NCBI RefSeq assembly: GCF_001278075.1
Contig: NZ_CP011340.1
Location: 5,701,501-5,765,500 of the forward strand
Reading direction: 5' to 3'
Origin: Streptomyces pristinaespiralis
GTDB taxonomy: Bacteria > Actinomycetota > Actinomycetes > Streptomycetales > Streptomycetaceae
DNA length: 64,000 nucleotides
The first letter of the stretch is position 1. The number at the start of each line of letters is the position of its first letter. Made by a program: the position numbers and the translations under genes. Below, piece by piece: positions 38,401 through 47,394 of this stretch. The notes beneath the pieces are model-generated. The model did no database searches. It saw nothing but the letters and a program-made list of their open reading frames with translations, and had not been told where the DNA came from.

Positions 38401-39892
38401 CAAGGTCGTCGTCAGCGGTGACGAGGCGTGGGACACCATCCACGGCTACGTCTCGCACGTGGCGCCCGACCTCGCCGACCGGCTGCAGCGCTGGACCAGC
38501 GAGACCGATGTCTTCGCGGTCCACCGGATCGACGAGCAGCTGATGAAGGCGCTGGACCGCAAGGTCTGGCTGCCGAGCGGCGGTTCGCTGGTGATCGACA
38601 AGACCGAGGCCATGATCGTGGTCGACGTCAACACCGGGAAGTTCACCGGTCAGGGCGGCAATCTCGAGGAGACCGTCACCAGGAACAACCTGGAGGCGGC
38701 CGAGGAGATCGTGCGTCAGCTGCGGCTGCGCGACCTGGGCGGCATCGTCGTCGTCGACTTCATCGACATGGTGCTCGAGTCCAACCGCGACCTGGTCATG
38801 CGACGCCTCCTGGAGTGCCTGGGCCGTGACCGGACCAAGCACCAGGTGGCGGAGGTGACGTCGCTGGGCCTCGTCCAGATGACCCGTAAGCGGGTCGGCC
38901 AGGGCCTGTTGGAGTCGTTCTCCGAGACCTGCGTCCACTGCAACGGCCGCGGCGTGATCGTGCACATGGAGCAGCCGACGTCCGTGGGCGGCGGTGGCGG
39001 GAAGCGCTCGAAGAAGCGTGGCCGCGGTGCCGCGCAGGAGATCGAGGGCCGTCCGGAGCAGGCCGAGGCGGAGCTCGAGGTCGAGACGGAGGCGGAGGTC
39101 GCCGCGGAGACCGCGGCGCCGGTGGCGCTCGCGGAGCCCGAGTTCGTACCGGACGAGGAGCTGTACAGCAGCGCGGCGGAGGCCGAGGCGGCAGCCACGC
39201 GCGGCCGTGGCCGTCGCCGTGCGACCCGCAAGGTGTCGGCCCCGGCCGGCGCGCCGAAGGCCGCGGAGCCCGTGGTGGAGCCCGTCTCCGAGCCGGTGGC
39301 CCCGGCGGCGCCCGCAGCGGAGGCCGCGCCCGCGGCACCGGTGGAGGAGGCGGCCCCCGCGGGCCGTACCCGGCGCCGGGCCACGCGGAAGGCGTCCGCC
39401 CCGGCGGGCCCGCCCGTGACAGCGGAGCCGACCGTCGTGGAGACGACCATCCCGGTCGCCCCGGCCCCGGCCGAGCCGGAGGCGGCCGAGGCCGCTCCCG
39501 CCCCGGTCGTGGAGGAGGCGCCGTCCGCGGCCCCGCCGCGTGCCAGGCGTCGGGTGACCCGCAAGGTCACGGCTCCGGCCGGTTCGCCGTCGGGCGCCGA
39601 GGAGGCCGCGGTCGTCGTGGTCGCCGCGGAGCCCAGGGCCGCCGAGCCCGAGGCGGTGGCCGAGGCCGAGGTGGCCGCGCCCGAGGAGGCCGGTGCCGAG
39701 GCGCCGGCGGCCAAGAAGGCGGCCCGCAAGACCGCCAAGAAGGCCACGGCGAAGAAGGCGGCCGCCAAGAAGACCACCACGGCCAAGAAGACGGCTGCGA
39801 AGAAGACGACGGCGAAGAAGGCTTCCAAGAAGACCGTCGCCGCCGAGCAGACGCCGGCCCCCGGCGTCTCGTCGGACACGACGGAGGCCTAG
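35495..39892 (+). CDS. rne: RNase E/G with long repeat-bearing disordered arms
   Basis: A 1465-residue endoribonuclease. The catalytic core spans about 750-1158: S1 domain (GNVYLGKVQNVLPSMEAAFVDIG), metal-binding Asp1044 (IVVDVNTGKF) and Asp1088 (VVVDFIDM), and the zinc-link C1146-x2-C1149. The N-terminal 690 or so residues and the C-terminal 300 are low complexity. They carry about twelve copies of RRRATRKATAPAGAP or close variants between acidic Glu/Ala stretches, plus Arg-rich clusters such as RRRRRRRR. The end is a histone-like KKTTAKKTAAKK tail. The arms probably bind RNA, ribosomes or degradosome partners. I chose the ATG at 35495, with GGGAGA upstream. Confidence 0.93.
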   Translation: MLESNETGTAGNNENEDHNNSPSDTLPPRRRRRAASRPAGAPKAADSAADQAQAAEAVIPAVAAVGAVVGGSGEAGEETPADAAAAEAAQVAKAVSDEPRARRRATRKATAPAGSPQPAEAAEPAVTVGGEAEEAAPRTRRRATRKATAPAGAPQAAEAAEPETAVAVESAEDAAATRPVRRRATRKATAPAGSPQAAEAVEPAVTEAVAEPVADEAPAPRRARRRASAPAGAPAAVEAPQAAESDSAAQAAPAEVTATQESAEPAPRARRRATRKATAPAGAPQAAEPQAAEPLTAETAQPQPAAEEAPAAEAESVAPRRTRRRASAPAGAPKPVEAPAGTDVPVAEADEEETTVAEENEAAVEEAPVTRRTRRRASAPAGTPRTETAEEGEQAEAEVSAPRSRRRATRKATAPAGAPQAVGEEIAEAGESLPESAVSQIAAGEAEVAAAEKAATRGRSRRRAVSPQFTSQPAAKAEEAAEEAPARGRRAQRPAVPTFRAPVFTEPMFQTPETAAAAAAAAVTSPEPEEEEETAVAPAAETAAPEPAGRRRRRRRGEPAEPVEAPVAEPVAAEAAPVEDEAEPEEAEAAEAEAEAEEQDEYEDRPSRRRRRGGRRRRRGEAPDADESAEDADAEAEDAQDEGDEEDETETDTPSAAGTSSSRRRRRRRRRSGDGATEAEAVTDDPERTVVKVREPRKKEEPSDEVQSIKGSTRLEAKKQRRREGREQGRRRVPIITEAEFLARREAVERVMVVRQSGERTQIGVLEDNVLVEHYVNKEQATSYVGNVYLGKVQNVLPSMEAAFVDIGKGRNAVLYAGEVNFEALGMSGGPRRIEAALKSGQSVLVQVTKDPIGHKGARLTSQVSLPGRYLVYVPEGSMTGISRKLPDTERARLKTILKKIVPEDAGVIVRTAAEGASEDELRRDVERLQAQWEDIQKKAKSGNAPTLLYGEPDMTVRVVRDIFNEDFSKVVVSGDEAWDTIHGYVSHVAPDLADRLQRWTSETDVFAVHRIDEQLMKALDRKVWLPSGGSLVIDKTEAMIVVDVNTGKFTGQGGNLEETVTRNNLEAAEEIVRQLRLRDLGGIVVVDFIDMVLESNRDLVMRRLLECLGRDRTKHQVAEVTSLGLVQMTRKRVGQGLLESFSETCVHCNGRGVIVHMEQPTSVGGGGGKRSKKRGRGAAQEIEGRPEQAEAELEVETEAEVAAETAAPVALAEPEFVPDEELYSSAAEAEAAATRGRGRRRATRKVSAPAGAPKAAEPVVEPVSEPVAPAAPAAEAAPAAPVEEAAPAGRTRRRATRKASAPAGPPVTAEPTVVETTIPVAPAPAEPEAAEAAPAPVVEEAPSAAPPRARRRVTRKVTAPAGSPSGAEEAAVVVVAAEPRAAEPEAVAEAEVAAPEEAGAEAPAAKKAARKTAKKATAKKAAAKKTTTAKKTAAKKTTAKKASKKTVAAEQTPAPGVSSDTTEA

Positions 39893-40131
39893 CCGGCCGC
39901 ACGGCACACGCAGTACGGCGGTGGGCCCCTCTCCTGCGCGGAGAGGGGCCCACCGCCGTTCCGGCGGCGCCCGGGCGCAGGGTCGGGGCAGAGCCCCCCG
40001 GCGCGCAACGCGGCCCGGCCTCTGCGGCGTTCGCACGGCTTCCGCACACCGTGGGCGAGGGAATCGCGCCGACCGCGGGAGACGGGCAGGGAAGCGGCCG
40101 GTCGCCTCGCAGTCGCAGGCGGGGGGCCGGT
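39893..40131. terminator. Gap after rne with a 20-bp perfect terminator hairpin at 39915-39959
   Basis: Arms 39915-39934 and 39940-39959 are exact complements, with a 5-nt loop. The rest of the gap to the rplU promoter holds no gene. Confidence 0.8.
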
Positions 40132-40160
40132 TTGACCCTCCGAGCGGCGGCCCGTAACCT
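40132..40160 (+). promoter_or_regulatory. Promoter of the rplU-rpmA operon
   Basis: TTGACC (40132-40137) and TAACCT (40155-40160) are separated by exactly 17 nt, a near-ideal vegetative promoter. Transcription would start near 40167 and give a leader of about 148 nt before rplU. A second TTGACC at 40160-40165 could serve an overlapping promoter. The leader (GC-rich, with CCCGGCCCGCCGGG) may carry L21 autoregulation, which is inference. Confidence 0.7.
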
Positions 40161-40314
40161 TGACCCTCGGCGTGTTTCCTTACACGTCCACTCCTGAGCA
40201 CCTCCCTCCCGGCCCGCCGGGAGAGGCCGCTCGTCCATTCCGGACCGTCATGGGCCCCAGGCCCGTGCGAGCGGCTGGCATCAGGAGTTTCGTTCGAGCG
40301 AGAGAGAGATCCGC

Positions 40315-40635
40315 GTGTACGCCATCGTGCGCAGCGGTGGTCGCCAGCACAAGGTTGCTGTCGGCGACATCGTTGAGGTTGACAAGATTTCCACCGCCAA
40401 TGTTGGCGACACGGTCGAGCTCTCGACCCTGCTCGTTGTCGACGGCGACGCCGTGACCAGCGACCCGTGGGTGCTGGCCGGTATCAAGGTCACGGCCGAG
40501 GTCGTGGACCACCACAAGGGCGCGAAGATCGACATCCTTCGCTACAAGAACAAGACCGGCTACCGCCGCCGCCAGGGTCACCGTCAGCAGTACACGGCGA
40601 TCAAGGTCACCGGCATCCCCACGGCTGCGAAGTAA
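40315..40635 (+). CDS. rplU: 50S ribosomal protein L21
   Basis: A 106-residue protein starting [23 protein letters not shown], with the C-terminal [14 protein letters not shown] that binds 23S rRNA. Length and sequence are standard for L21. rpmA follows 14 nt downstream in the same operon. Confidence 0.98.
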   Translation: MYAIVRSGGRQHKVAVGDIVEVDKISTANVGDTVELSTLLVVDGDAVTSDPWVLAGIKVTAEVVDHHKGAKIDILRYKNKTGYRRRQGHRQQYTAIKVTGIPTAAK

Positions 40636-40649
40636 GGGACTGAGGAGAG

Positions 40650-40904
40650 ATGGCACACAAGAAGGGCGCATCGTCCACCCGGAACGGTCGCGACTCCAAT
40701 GCCCAGCGGCTCGGCGTGAAGCGCTTCGGCGGTCAGGTCGTGCTCGCCGGTGAGATCCTGGTCCGCCAGCGCGGCACCCACTTCCACCCCGGCGCCGGCG
40801 TCGGCCGTGGCGGCGACGACACGCTGTTCGCGCTGCAGCCCGGCGCGGTGGAGTTCGGTACCCACCGTGGCCGCAAGGTCGTGAACATCGTTCCGGTCGC
40901 CTGA
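40650..40904 (+). CDS. rpmA: 50S ribosomal protein L27
   Basis: An 84-residue protein: [20 protein letters not shown], then LGVKRFGGQ and [20 protein letters not shown]. The N-terminal tail reaches the peptidyl transferase centre. It begins at Ala-His directly after Met, so it lacks the cleaved N-terminal extension seen in Firmicutes. GAGGAG precedes the ATG. Confidence 0.98.
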   Translation: MAHKKGASSTRNGRDSNAQRLGVKRFGGQVVLAGEILVRQRGTHFHPGAGVGRGGDDTLFALQPGAVEFGTHRGRKVVNIVPVA

Positions 40905-40922
40905 CCGGAATCCTTCGCGAGG

Positions 40923-40963
40923 GGCGGACCTCACTTCCCGTACGGGAAGCGGGTCCGCCTTTC
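40923..40963 (+). terminator. Terminator between rpmA and obgE
   Basis: GGCGGACC (40923-40930) pairs with GGTCCGCC (40952-40959), with an inner stem CTTCCCG/CGGGAAG, followed by TTT. It separates ribosomal-protein from Obg expression, at least in part. Confidence 0.75.
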
Positions 40964-41023
40964 GTGTGTTGAGAGACAGACATTTACGTACGTACGTCAC
41001 ACGTCATTACTGGAGGCACATCC

Positions 41024-42460
41024 ATGACCACCTTCGTGGACCGCGTCGAGCTGCACGTCGCCGCGGGTAACGGAGGCCACGGCTGCGCCTCCGTTCACCG
41101 GGAGAAGTTCAAGCCCCTCGGCGGACCGGACGGCGGCAACGGCGGCCGTGGCGGGGACGTGATCCTGGTCGTCGACCAGTCCGTCACCACGCTGCTCGAC
41201 TACCACCACAGCCCGCACCGGAAGGCCACCAACGGCAAGCCCGGTGAGGGCGGCAACCGCTCCGGCAAGGACGGCCAGGACCTGGTCCTGCCGGTCCCCG
41301 ACGGCACCGTCGTCCTCGACAAGGAGGGCAACGTCCTCGCCGACCTGGTGGGCCAGGGCACGACCTTCGTGGCCGCCGAGGGCGGCCGGGGAGGCCTCGG
41401 CAACGCGGCCCTCGCGTCCGCGCGCCGCAAGGCCCCCGGATTCGCGCTGCTGGGTGTGCCGGGTCAGACCGGCGACATCGTGCTGGAGCTCAAGACGGTC
41501 GCCGACGTCGCGCTCGTGGGCTACCCGAGCGCCGGCAAGTCGTCGCTGATCTCCGTGCTCAGCGCCGCCAAGCCGAAGATCGCGGACTACCCCTTCACCA
41601 CCCTCGTGCCGAACCTGGGCGTCGTCACGGCGGGCTCGACCGTCTACACCATCGCGGACGTCCCCGGACTGATCCCGGGTGCCAGTCAGGGCCGCGGCCT
41701 GGGCCTGGAGTTCCTGCGCCACGTCGAGCGCTGCTCGGTGCTCGTGCACGTCCTGGACACGGCGACGCTGGAGTCCGACCGTGACCCGGTCTCCGACCTC
41801 GACGTCATCGAGGAGGAGCTGCGGCAGTACGGCGGCCTCGACGACCGGCCCCGCATCGTCGTCCTCAACAAGGTCGACATCCCGGACGGCCAGGACCTCG
41901 CGGACATGATCCGCCCCGACCTCGAGGGGCGCGGCTACCGCGTGTTCGAGGTGTCGGCGGTGGCGCACAAGGGATTGAAGGAGCTGTCCTTCGCGCTGGC
42001 CGAGATCATCGCGGAGGCGCGGGCCGCCAAGCCCGTGGAGGAGGCGACCCGGATCGTGATCCGCCCGAAGGCGGTCGACGACGCGGGCTTCACCGTCCGT
42101 CAGGAGGAGGACGGTCTCTTCCGGGTGCGCGGCGAGAAGCCGGAGCGCTGGGTGCGCCAGACCGACTTCAACAACGACGAGGCCGTCGGCTACCTGGCCG
42201 ACCGCCTCAACCGCCTCGGTGTCGAGGACCAGTTGATGAAGGCGGGTGCCCGCGCCGGCGACGGCGTGGCCATCGGACCCGAGGACAACGCGGTCGTCTT
42301 CGACTGGGAGCCGACGATGATGGCCGGCGCGGAGATGCTCGGCCGTCGTGGCGAGGACCACCGCCTCGAGGCGCCGCGTCCGGCCGCGCAGCGGCGACGC
42401 GACCGCGACGCCGAGCGGGACGAGGCGCAGAAGGAGTTCGAGGGCTTCGACCCCTTCTGA
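41024..42460 (+). CDS. obgE: GTPase Obg/CgtA
   Basis: A 478-residue GTPase with GGAGG before the ATG. The Gly-rich Obg domain covers 1-158 ([26 protein letters not shown]). The G1 motif GYPSAGKS is at 166-173. Switch region [15 protein letters not shown]3 DVPGLI and NKVD follow. An OCT domain spans about 340-425, and the tail is charged. It associates with the large ribosomal subunit. In Streptomyces it is linked to the onset of development. Placement after rpmA is conserved across bacteria. Confidence 0.97.
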   Translation: MTTFVDRVELHVAAGNGGHGCASVHREKFKPLGGPDGGNGGRGGDVILVVDQSVTTLLDYHHSPHRKATNGKPGEGGNRSGKDGQDLVLPVPDGTVVLDKEGNVLADLVGQGTTFVAAEGGRGGLGNAALASARRKAPGFALLGVPGQTGDIVLELKTVADVALVGYPSAGKSSLISVLSAAKPKIADYPFTTLVPNLGVVTAGSTVYTIADVPGLIPGASQGRGLGLEFLRHVERCSVLVHVLDTATLESDRDPVSDLDVIEEELRQYGGLDDRPRIVVLNKVDIPDGQDLADMIRPDLEGRGYRVFEVSAVAHKGLKELSFALAEIIAEARAAKPVEEATRIVIRPKAVDDAGFTVRQEEDGLFRVRGEKPERWVRQTDFNNDEAVGYLADRLNRLGVEDQLMKAGARAGDGVAIGPEDNAVVFDWEPTMMAGAEMLGRRGEDHRLEAPRPAAQRRRDRDAERDEAQKEFEGFDPF

Positions 42461-42718
42461 TCCTCCGGTTTCGATCCTCGGGCGCGGGGCGAGGCCGCCG
42501 GCCGGCACCACAGGGATGCCGGGCGGCCGGACGCGACCGACCCGGCGGCCGGGCCCGTGACACGGGCCCGGCCGCCGGGTTCGGGACCCGGCTCCTGGGG
42601 GGCGCGCGGAAGCCCCGCGCGCCGGTCGTTCTCCGGCCCGTGCGAACGGTTCGCACGGGCGTGTGACCAGGTCCGGCCACGGTGGCGGGATACCGCGCCC
42701 GGCGGCCCGGAGGGCAGG
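42461..42718. terminator. Gene-free gap after obgE with two strong hairpins
   Basis: Arms 42541-42559 and 42561-42579 are exact 19-bp complements around one unpaired base. A second near-perfect palindrome has arms 42636-42647 and 42649-42660. The first should terminate obgE. The second may terminate or bind a protein. No gene is seen in the gap. Confidence 0.7.
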
Positions 42719-42744
42719 GAACACCGGTCATACTGAAGGTGTTC
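42719..42744 (+). promoter_or_regulatory. Inverted repeat over the promoter of the first Stealth gene
   Basis: GAACACC (42719-42725) and GGTGTTC (42738-42744) are exact complements 12 nt apart and enclose CATACT (42729-42734), a plausible -10 element. The start codon follows about 40 nt on, with AAGGAG before it. Confidence 0.5.
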
Positions 42745-42781
42745 ACTGTTCCTTACGATTACGTTCAAGGAGTCGCCCGCA

Positions 42782-44515
42782 GTGCGAAATCCCGAGGCAC
42801 CCCGGCTGCTTGGGGTCTACCGCCGAGCCGTACCGGAGAGTGTGCGGCGGGCGATCGTCTCGCAGGTCGATGCCGATGTGCGTCGCCGTCTGAAGACGCG
42901 TATAGCCAATGGCACCGCCGTCGCGGAGCGCATCCGTGCCGGCCGCGTGGCCCGGCGTTACGAGGCCCTCGCCTCAGGACCCGACCGCGCCGTGATCTCC
43001 GTCGGCCAGGAACTGAAGGTCGCGCTGGTGGCGGAGGGTACGACTCCGCTGCAGGCCCGCCGGGACAATCTCTCCACCGTGCTGCGGGTGCTGGCCGGGG
43101 CCGGTATCGAGCACTTCTGTGTACGGGGCCGTTCGGACCGCGCGTCCGCGGTCGCCGTCCGCGTCGAGGACCGCGCCGAGGTACTGAAGGCGCTCGCCGC
43201 CGCCTGCCGCGACGAGCCCGGCTACGCCGCCGAGGTCAGCGGCAACGGCCCCGCCCCCCGCGGCTCGCTGCCGGGCTACGAGCCCTCCACCTGGCGCCGC
43301 CTGCGTGACGCGGAGATCGTCCGCGTCACGTGGTACCGCACCGACCCCACCCGCCAGCTGAAGCTCGGCGCGGAGTACGGCTGCGACATCGAGTTCTGGC
43401 ACGAGGAAGAGGGCCTGCTGACGGCCCCGCGCCCCGGGAAGCTCGCCGCGGCCCTGCCGCTCCAGGGCGGGACCGTCACGGTGTCGGAGGCGTACTTCAC
43501 CGACCTCGCGCCCCGTGAGGCCGCCGACGCGCCGCAGGTGCCCACACGGGCCGAGCTGGCCGTCGTCCCCACCGACACGGTCACCTTCCCCGTCGACGTC
43601 GTCTACACCTGGGTGGACGGCGCCGACCCCGCGTGGCTGCGGCGCCGGGCCGAGTTCTCCGGCGAGGGCTACCACGCGGAGGCGGCCAACGCTGCGCGTT
43701 ACCTGAGCCGCGACGAACTGCGCTTCTCCCTGCGCTCGTTGCACATGTACGCGCCGTGGGTGCGCACCATCTACCTCGTGACGGACGACCAGACCCCGGA
43801 CTGGCTGAACACCGAGGTGCCGGGCCTGCAGGTGGTCAGCCACAAGGAGATCTTCCGCTCCCCGAACCTGCTGCCCACGTTCAACTCGCACGCCATCGAG
43901 AGCCAGCTGCACCACATCGAGGGGCTCTCCGAGCACTTCCTCTACTTCAACGACGACGTGATGCTCGGCAGCGAGGTGACGCCGCAGGACTTCTTCCTCT
44001 CCAACGGCCTCACCAAGTTCTTCCCGTCCCCGGCGCTGGTGCCGCTCGGTGAGCGCACCGCAGAGGACCCGCCGGTCGCGGCAGCGGGCAAGAACAACCG
44101 CCGCCTGATCGAGGAACGCTACGGTGCGGTGCTCGTGCAGAAGATGAAGCACATGCCGCACGCGCTGCGCCGCAGCGTGCTGACCGAGATCGAGTCCGAG
44201 TTCGAGGCGCAGTACCGCCGCACGGAGGCGAGCAGGTTCCGCAGCATCGACGACATCTCCATCGCGTCGTCCCTGCACCACTACTACGCGTTCCACACGC
44301 AGCGGGCGGTGCCGTCGAAGCTGCCGTACAGCTACCTGGACCTGACGCACCCGTGGACGGAGGCCCGGCTCGGGCGGCTGCTCGCGAACCGCGACAAGAC
44401 GGTGTTCTGCGTCAACGACACCGTCTCGACGGAGCAGGACGTGACGGGACAGAAGGACCTCATCACGCCGTTCCTCGAGGCGTACTTCCCGGTGCGGAGC
44501 CCGTTCGAGAAGTAG
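42782..44515 (+). CDS. Stealth-family sugar-phosphate transferase
   Basis: A 577-residue protein starting at GTG, with AAGGAG 9 nt upstream. All four Stealth conserved regions can be read: CR1 at about 269 ([17 protein letters not shown]), CR2 at about 307-345 ([20 protein letters not shown] and [12 protein letters not shown]), CR3 ([11 protein letters not shown]) and CR4 at about 489 ([16 protein letters not shown]). Stealth proteins such as those of meningococcal capsule loci transfer hexose-1-phosphate and build phosphodiester-linked polymers. The first 265 residues are an extra domain shared with the second Stealth protein of this locus. It probably acts in surface-polymer synthesis. Confidence 0.88.
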   Translation: MRNPEAPRLLGVYRRAVPESVRRAIVSQVDADVRRRLKTRIANGTAVAERIRAGRVARRYEALASGPDRAVISVGQELKVALVAEGTTPLQARRDNLSTVLRVLAGAGIEHFCVRGRSDRASAVAVRVEDRAEVLKALAAACRDEPGYAAEVSGNGPAPRGSLPGYEPSTWRRLRDAEIVRVTWYRTDPTRQLKLGAEYGCDIEFWHEEEGLLTAPRPGKLAAALPLQGGTVTVSEAYFTDLAPREAADAPQVPTRAELAVVPTDTVTFPVDVVYTWVDGADPAWLRRRAEFSGEGYHAEAANAARYLSRDELRFSLRSLHMYAPWVRTIYLVTDDQTPDWLNTEVPGLQVVSHKEIFRSPNLLPTFNSHAIESQLHHIEGLSEHFLYFNDDVMLGSEVTPQDFFLSNGLTKFFPSPALVPLGERTAEDPPVAAAGKNNRRLIEERYGAVLVQKMKHMPHALRRSVLTEIESEFEAQYRRTEASRFRSIDDISIASSLHHYYAFHTQRAVPSKLPYSYLDLTHPWTEARLGRLLANRDKTVFCVNDTVSTEQDVTGQKDLITPFLEAYFPVRSPFEK

Positions 44516-44523
44516 CGGGGCAC

Positions 44524-44570
44524 AACGGGAAGGGGCTCCGGAACCATTGGTTCCGGAGCCCCTTCCCGTT
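44524..44570. terminator. 23-bp perfect hairpin between the two convergent Stealth genes
   Basis: Arms 44524-44546 and 44548-44570 are exact complements around one base. It is the longest perfect stem seen in the window and works for both convergent genes. Confidence 0.88.
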
Positions 44571-44577
44571 GTTCGTG

Positions 44578-47394
44578 TCAGTCCCGTTCGTAGGGCGAGC
44601 GGACCGGGAAGTACGCCTCCAGGAACGCCCGCAGGACACGGTCCTGCTCGTCCACCGGTACCTCGGCCTCTGCCGACTCGCCGATGCAGAAGACGTCACG
44701 GTGGCGGGCGGCCAGCAGCCGGCTCAGCATCACATGGTGCTGGTAGTCACCGATGTTGGCGTAGCCGCACGAGATGCTGCCCTGGGCGGCCTTGCCCGTC
44801 AGATAGGCGTAGTGGTGGTGCAGCGACGACGTGATCGACAGGTCGTCGGAGCCGCGGAAGGGAGTCGCGGCCGTGTTCCGGGTCTGCTGCGGCCAGCGCT
44901 CGCTGATCTCCTCCAGCACGCTGCGGCGCAGCGGGTGGGGGGTGTGCAGGAACCCATGGGTCGCGACCCGGCCGAACGCGTCCTCCAGCAGTGCCTGGTT
45001 GTTCTTGGCGGCCACGAAGTACCCCTCGGTCGCCTCCGTGACCTCGCCCGGCGGGACGGCCGTCGGCGAACGGAAGAACAGGGAGTTCCCGTTGGACTGG
45101 AAGAACTTGTTGGGAGCCAGGGGACGGCCGAAGAAGACGTCGTCGTTCACGTACAGGAAATGCTCGGCCAGCCCCTCGATGCGGTGCAGCTGGCTCTCGA
45201 TCGCATGCGAGTTGAACGTCGGCAGCCAGGAGGGATCCGCGAAGATCTCGCGGTGGCTCACGACCTGGATGTCCGGGTGCTCCGTGTTCAGCCACGACGG
45301 TGTCTGATCGTCGGTGACCAGGAAGATCTTGCGGATCCAGGGAGCGTGGGTGGCCAGCGAGCGCAGTGAGTAGCGCAGCTCGTCACGGTTGCGGAAGCGC
45401 ACGTCGCCGGCTTCGGCGCCGTCCGTGGGCAGGCCGCGCGCCAGACGGGCCGCGTCCCGCTTCTCCCGCCACACCGGGTCCGTGTCGTCCACCCATGTGT
45501 AGACGGCGTCGACGGGGAAGTCGACGTTCCACATGAGCGGCTTGGCGAACACGTCCGCCGTCGGGTAGTCGCGGGTACCCACGGTGAGCCGGGCGGTCTC
45601 GTCGAGCGCCGGAAGGCGGGGGCCGACGAGGGTGGTGCCGTTGGGCGCGTTGAACCAGCCGGTGTCGTCCTGGGCCCAGAACTCGACGCGGCAGCCGTAG
45701 GCGGGGCCGTAGCGGAGCGTGCGGCTCTCACTGACCAGCGGCTTGAAGACGCGGACGCCCGCGACCTCGGGGAGATCGACGAGCCGTTCGGCCAGTACCG
45801 CTCCCGGGGCCGCGCTGGCGGGGCTGATGAGCTCGGCGTAGACAGCGCGCCCGTTCATCTCCGTGCCGAGGGCGCGCAGCGCGCGCTCACGGTCGTCCGC
45901 CTTCACCGCGAGGCGGTGGCCGACGCTCGCCGGCTCGTGCAGCAGGATGTAGGCCACGCCGTGGCGCTCGAGCGCCTGGGCGGAGAGCTCGAGGTTGATC
46001 TCGGCCATGCGCCACGCGGGCGTGTCGTCACGGACCTCGGCGAGCCGGCCGGCGGAACGGACCAGCGAGTTGCGGTCCTGCGCCTGAAGGATGACCTCTC
46101 GCGCCTTCTGCTCGTCGGACGAGGGCGACAGCCTGCTGATCGGCGCCGAGACGGCGAACGTCCGGCTTCCTCCCGCCGCGATGCGGCGGGCCACCCGGTC
46201 GGCACGGGCACCGAGGCGCTCGGGCCCGTCCCGGTCCGCGAGTATCAGGGCGAACAGCTCGTCCCACAGGCTCCCGACGGTCTCGGGGGCGAAACGCTCC
46301 CGGGCTCCGGCACGGGCGGCCGCTCCGTAGGCGGCGCGCAGCTCGTCGTCGCCCATCAGCTTGGACATCGCCGCGCCGAGCGAGGCGACGTCGTCGGCGG
46401 GTACGAGCAGGCCGTCGACCTCGTGGCGGACGATCTGGGACGGTCCGGTGAGGGCGTCGTAGGCGACGACGGGGACGCCGGCGGTGAACGCCTCGAGCAT
46501 CACCAGGCCGAAGGACTCCACCCGGGACGGCATCAGGCATATCGCTGCCTTGGCCCACTCCTCGGCCATCTGCTGGCTCCGGCCGACGAGTTCGACCCGG
46601 TTGTGCATGCCCAGGCCCTCGACGAGGCGGCGCAGATTGACCAGTTGAGGGCCGTCACCGAAGAGGCGCAGGGTCCACCCGGGGTGGTCGGCGGCGATGT
46701 CGGCGAACGCCTGGACGGCGTGGTCGAGCTGCTTCTCCGGCACCATGCGGCCGGCCACCACGATCGTCTTGCTGCCCAGGTCGGAGCGCGGCCGGTAGCC
46801 GTCGGGCATCGCGTTGGGGATGGTGGCCAGCCGCGGGGCGGAGGCGCCCAGGGACTCGGCGAACCAGTCGGTGGTCAGCTCGGTGAGCGAGACCAGGGCG
46901 TCGAGCTGCGGAGCATGGGTGAGCAGCGGTTCGCCGGTGGCGCCGCGCAGTTGGGAGACGCGGTGCTCCTGGTGGACGGTCGCCACGCGGGAGGGCACGA
47001 GCTCGACGGCCGCGGCCATGAGGGCGGGCGTCGTCGTCACCAGGACATCGGTGTCGATGCTCGTCAGGGCGGCGGTCATCTCGATGTCGGACAGCCGGTC
47101 GAAGGTGGGCTCCCACGAGGGCCGGATCAGCTCGCTGGGCAGCGAAGCGAGGGCTTCGCACTCCTGCGCCGTGAGGGAGGAGGGGCGTACAGGCCGCGGT
47201 GAACGGCCGGTGCGGTCCACGAGGTAGCGGATCGAGAGGTTCTTCGCCTCGGGCAGGAACGGCTCGGCCGCCGTCTTGAAGACGCTGAGGATCTCGACGT
47301 CATGACGGGGCATCAGCTGGGCGGCCTGGGTGTAGGCCGCCATCTCCGTGCCGCCCATCGCGTCGCCCCAGGTGAGCAGGATGGTGATCTTCAT
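44578..47394 (-). CDS. GT4 glycosyltransferase fused to a Stealth sugar-phosphate transferase
   Basis: A 938-residue fusion. Residues 1-390 or so are a GT-B family 4 glycosyltransferase: WGDAMGGTEMAAYTQA at the start, VVAGRMVPEKQLD near 215 and PSRVESFGLVMLEAF near 298. The rest is a Stealth protein: the shared pre-domain (YGPAYGCRVEFW), CR1 near 626 (FPVDAVYTWVDDTDPVW), CR2 near 665-700 (RDELRYSLRSLATHAPW) and CR4 near 850 (DDLSITSSLHHHYAYL). One polypeptide could add a sugar and then a sugar phosphate. Its ATG overlaps the stop of the upstream gene (ATGA). Confidence 0.88.
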   Translation of the reverse strand: MKITILLTWGDAMGGTEMAAYTQAAQLMPRHDVEILSVFKTAAEPFLPEAKNLSIRYLVDRTGRSPRPVRPSSLTAQECEALASLPSELIRPSWEPTFDRLSDIEMTAALTSIDTDVLVTTTPALMAAAVELVPSRVATVHQEHRVSQLRGATGEPLLTHAPQLDALVSLTELTTDWFAESLGASAPRLATIPNAMPDGYRPRSDLGSKTIVVAGRMVPEKQLDHAVQAFADIAADHPGWTLRLFGDGPQLVNLRRLVEGLGMHNRVELVGRSQQMAEEWAKAAICLMPSRVESFGLVMLEAFTAGVPVVAYDALTGPSQIVRHEVDGLLVPADDVASLGAAMSKLMGDDELRAAYGAAARAGARERFAPETVGSLWDELFALILADRDGPERLGARADRVARRIAAGGSRTFAVSAPISRLSPSSDEQKAREVILQAQDRNSLVRSAGRLAEVRDDTPAWRMAEINLELSAQALERHGVAYILLHEPASVGHRLAVKADDRERALRALGTEMNGRAVYAELISPASAAPGAVLAERLVDLPEVAGVRVFKPLVSESRTLRYGPAYGCRVEFWAQDDTGWFNAPNGTTLVGPRLPALDETARLTVGTRDYPTADVFAKPLMWNVDFPVDAVYTWVDDTDPVWREKRDAARLARGLPTDGAEAGDVRFRNRDELRYSLRSLATHAPWIRKIFLVTDDQTPSWLNTEHPDIQVVSHREIFADPSWLPTFNSHAIESQLHRIEGLAEHFLYVNDDVFFGRPLAPNKFFQSNGNSLFFRSPTAVPPGEVTEATEGYFVAAKNNQALLEDAFGRVATHGFLHTPHPLRRSVLEEISERWPQQTRNTAATPFRGSDDLSITSSLHHHYAYLTGKAAQGSISCGYANIGDYQHHVMLSRLLAARHRDVFCIGESAEAEVPVDEQDRVLRAFLEAYFPVRSPYERD

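Noticed and set aside
35381-40201. Long minus-strand open frame opposite RNase E/G
   Set aside because: It mirrors the low-complexity arms of the real gene; the translated sequence is Gly/Leu/Arg repeats and has no start signal.
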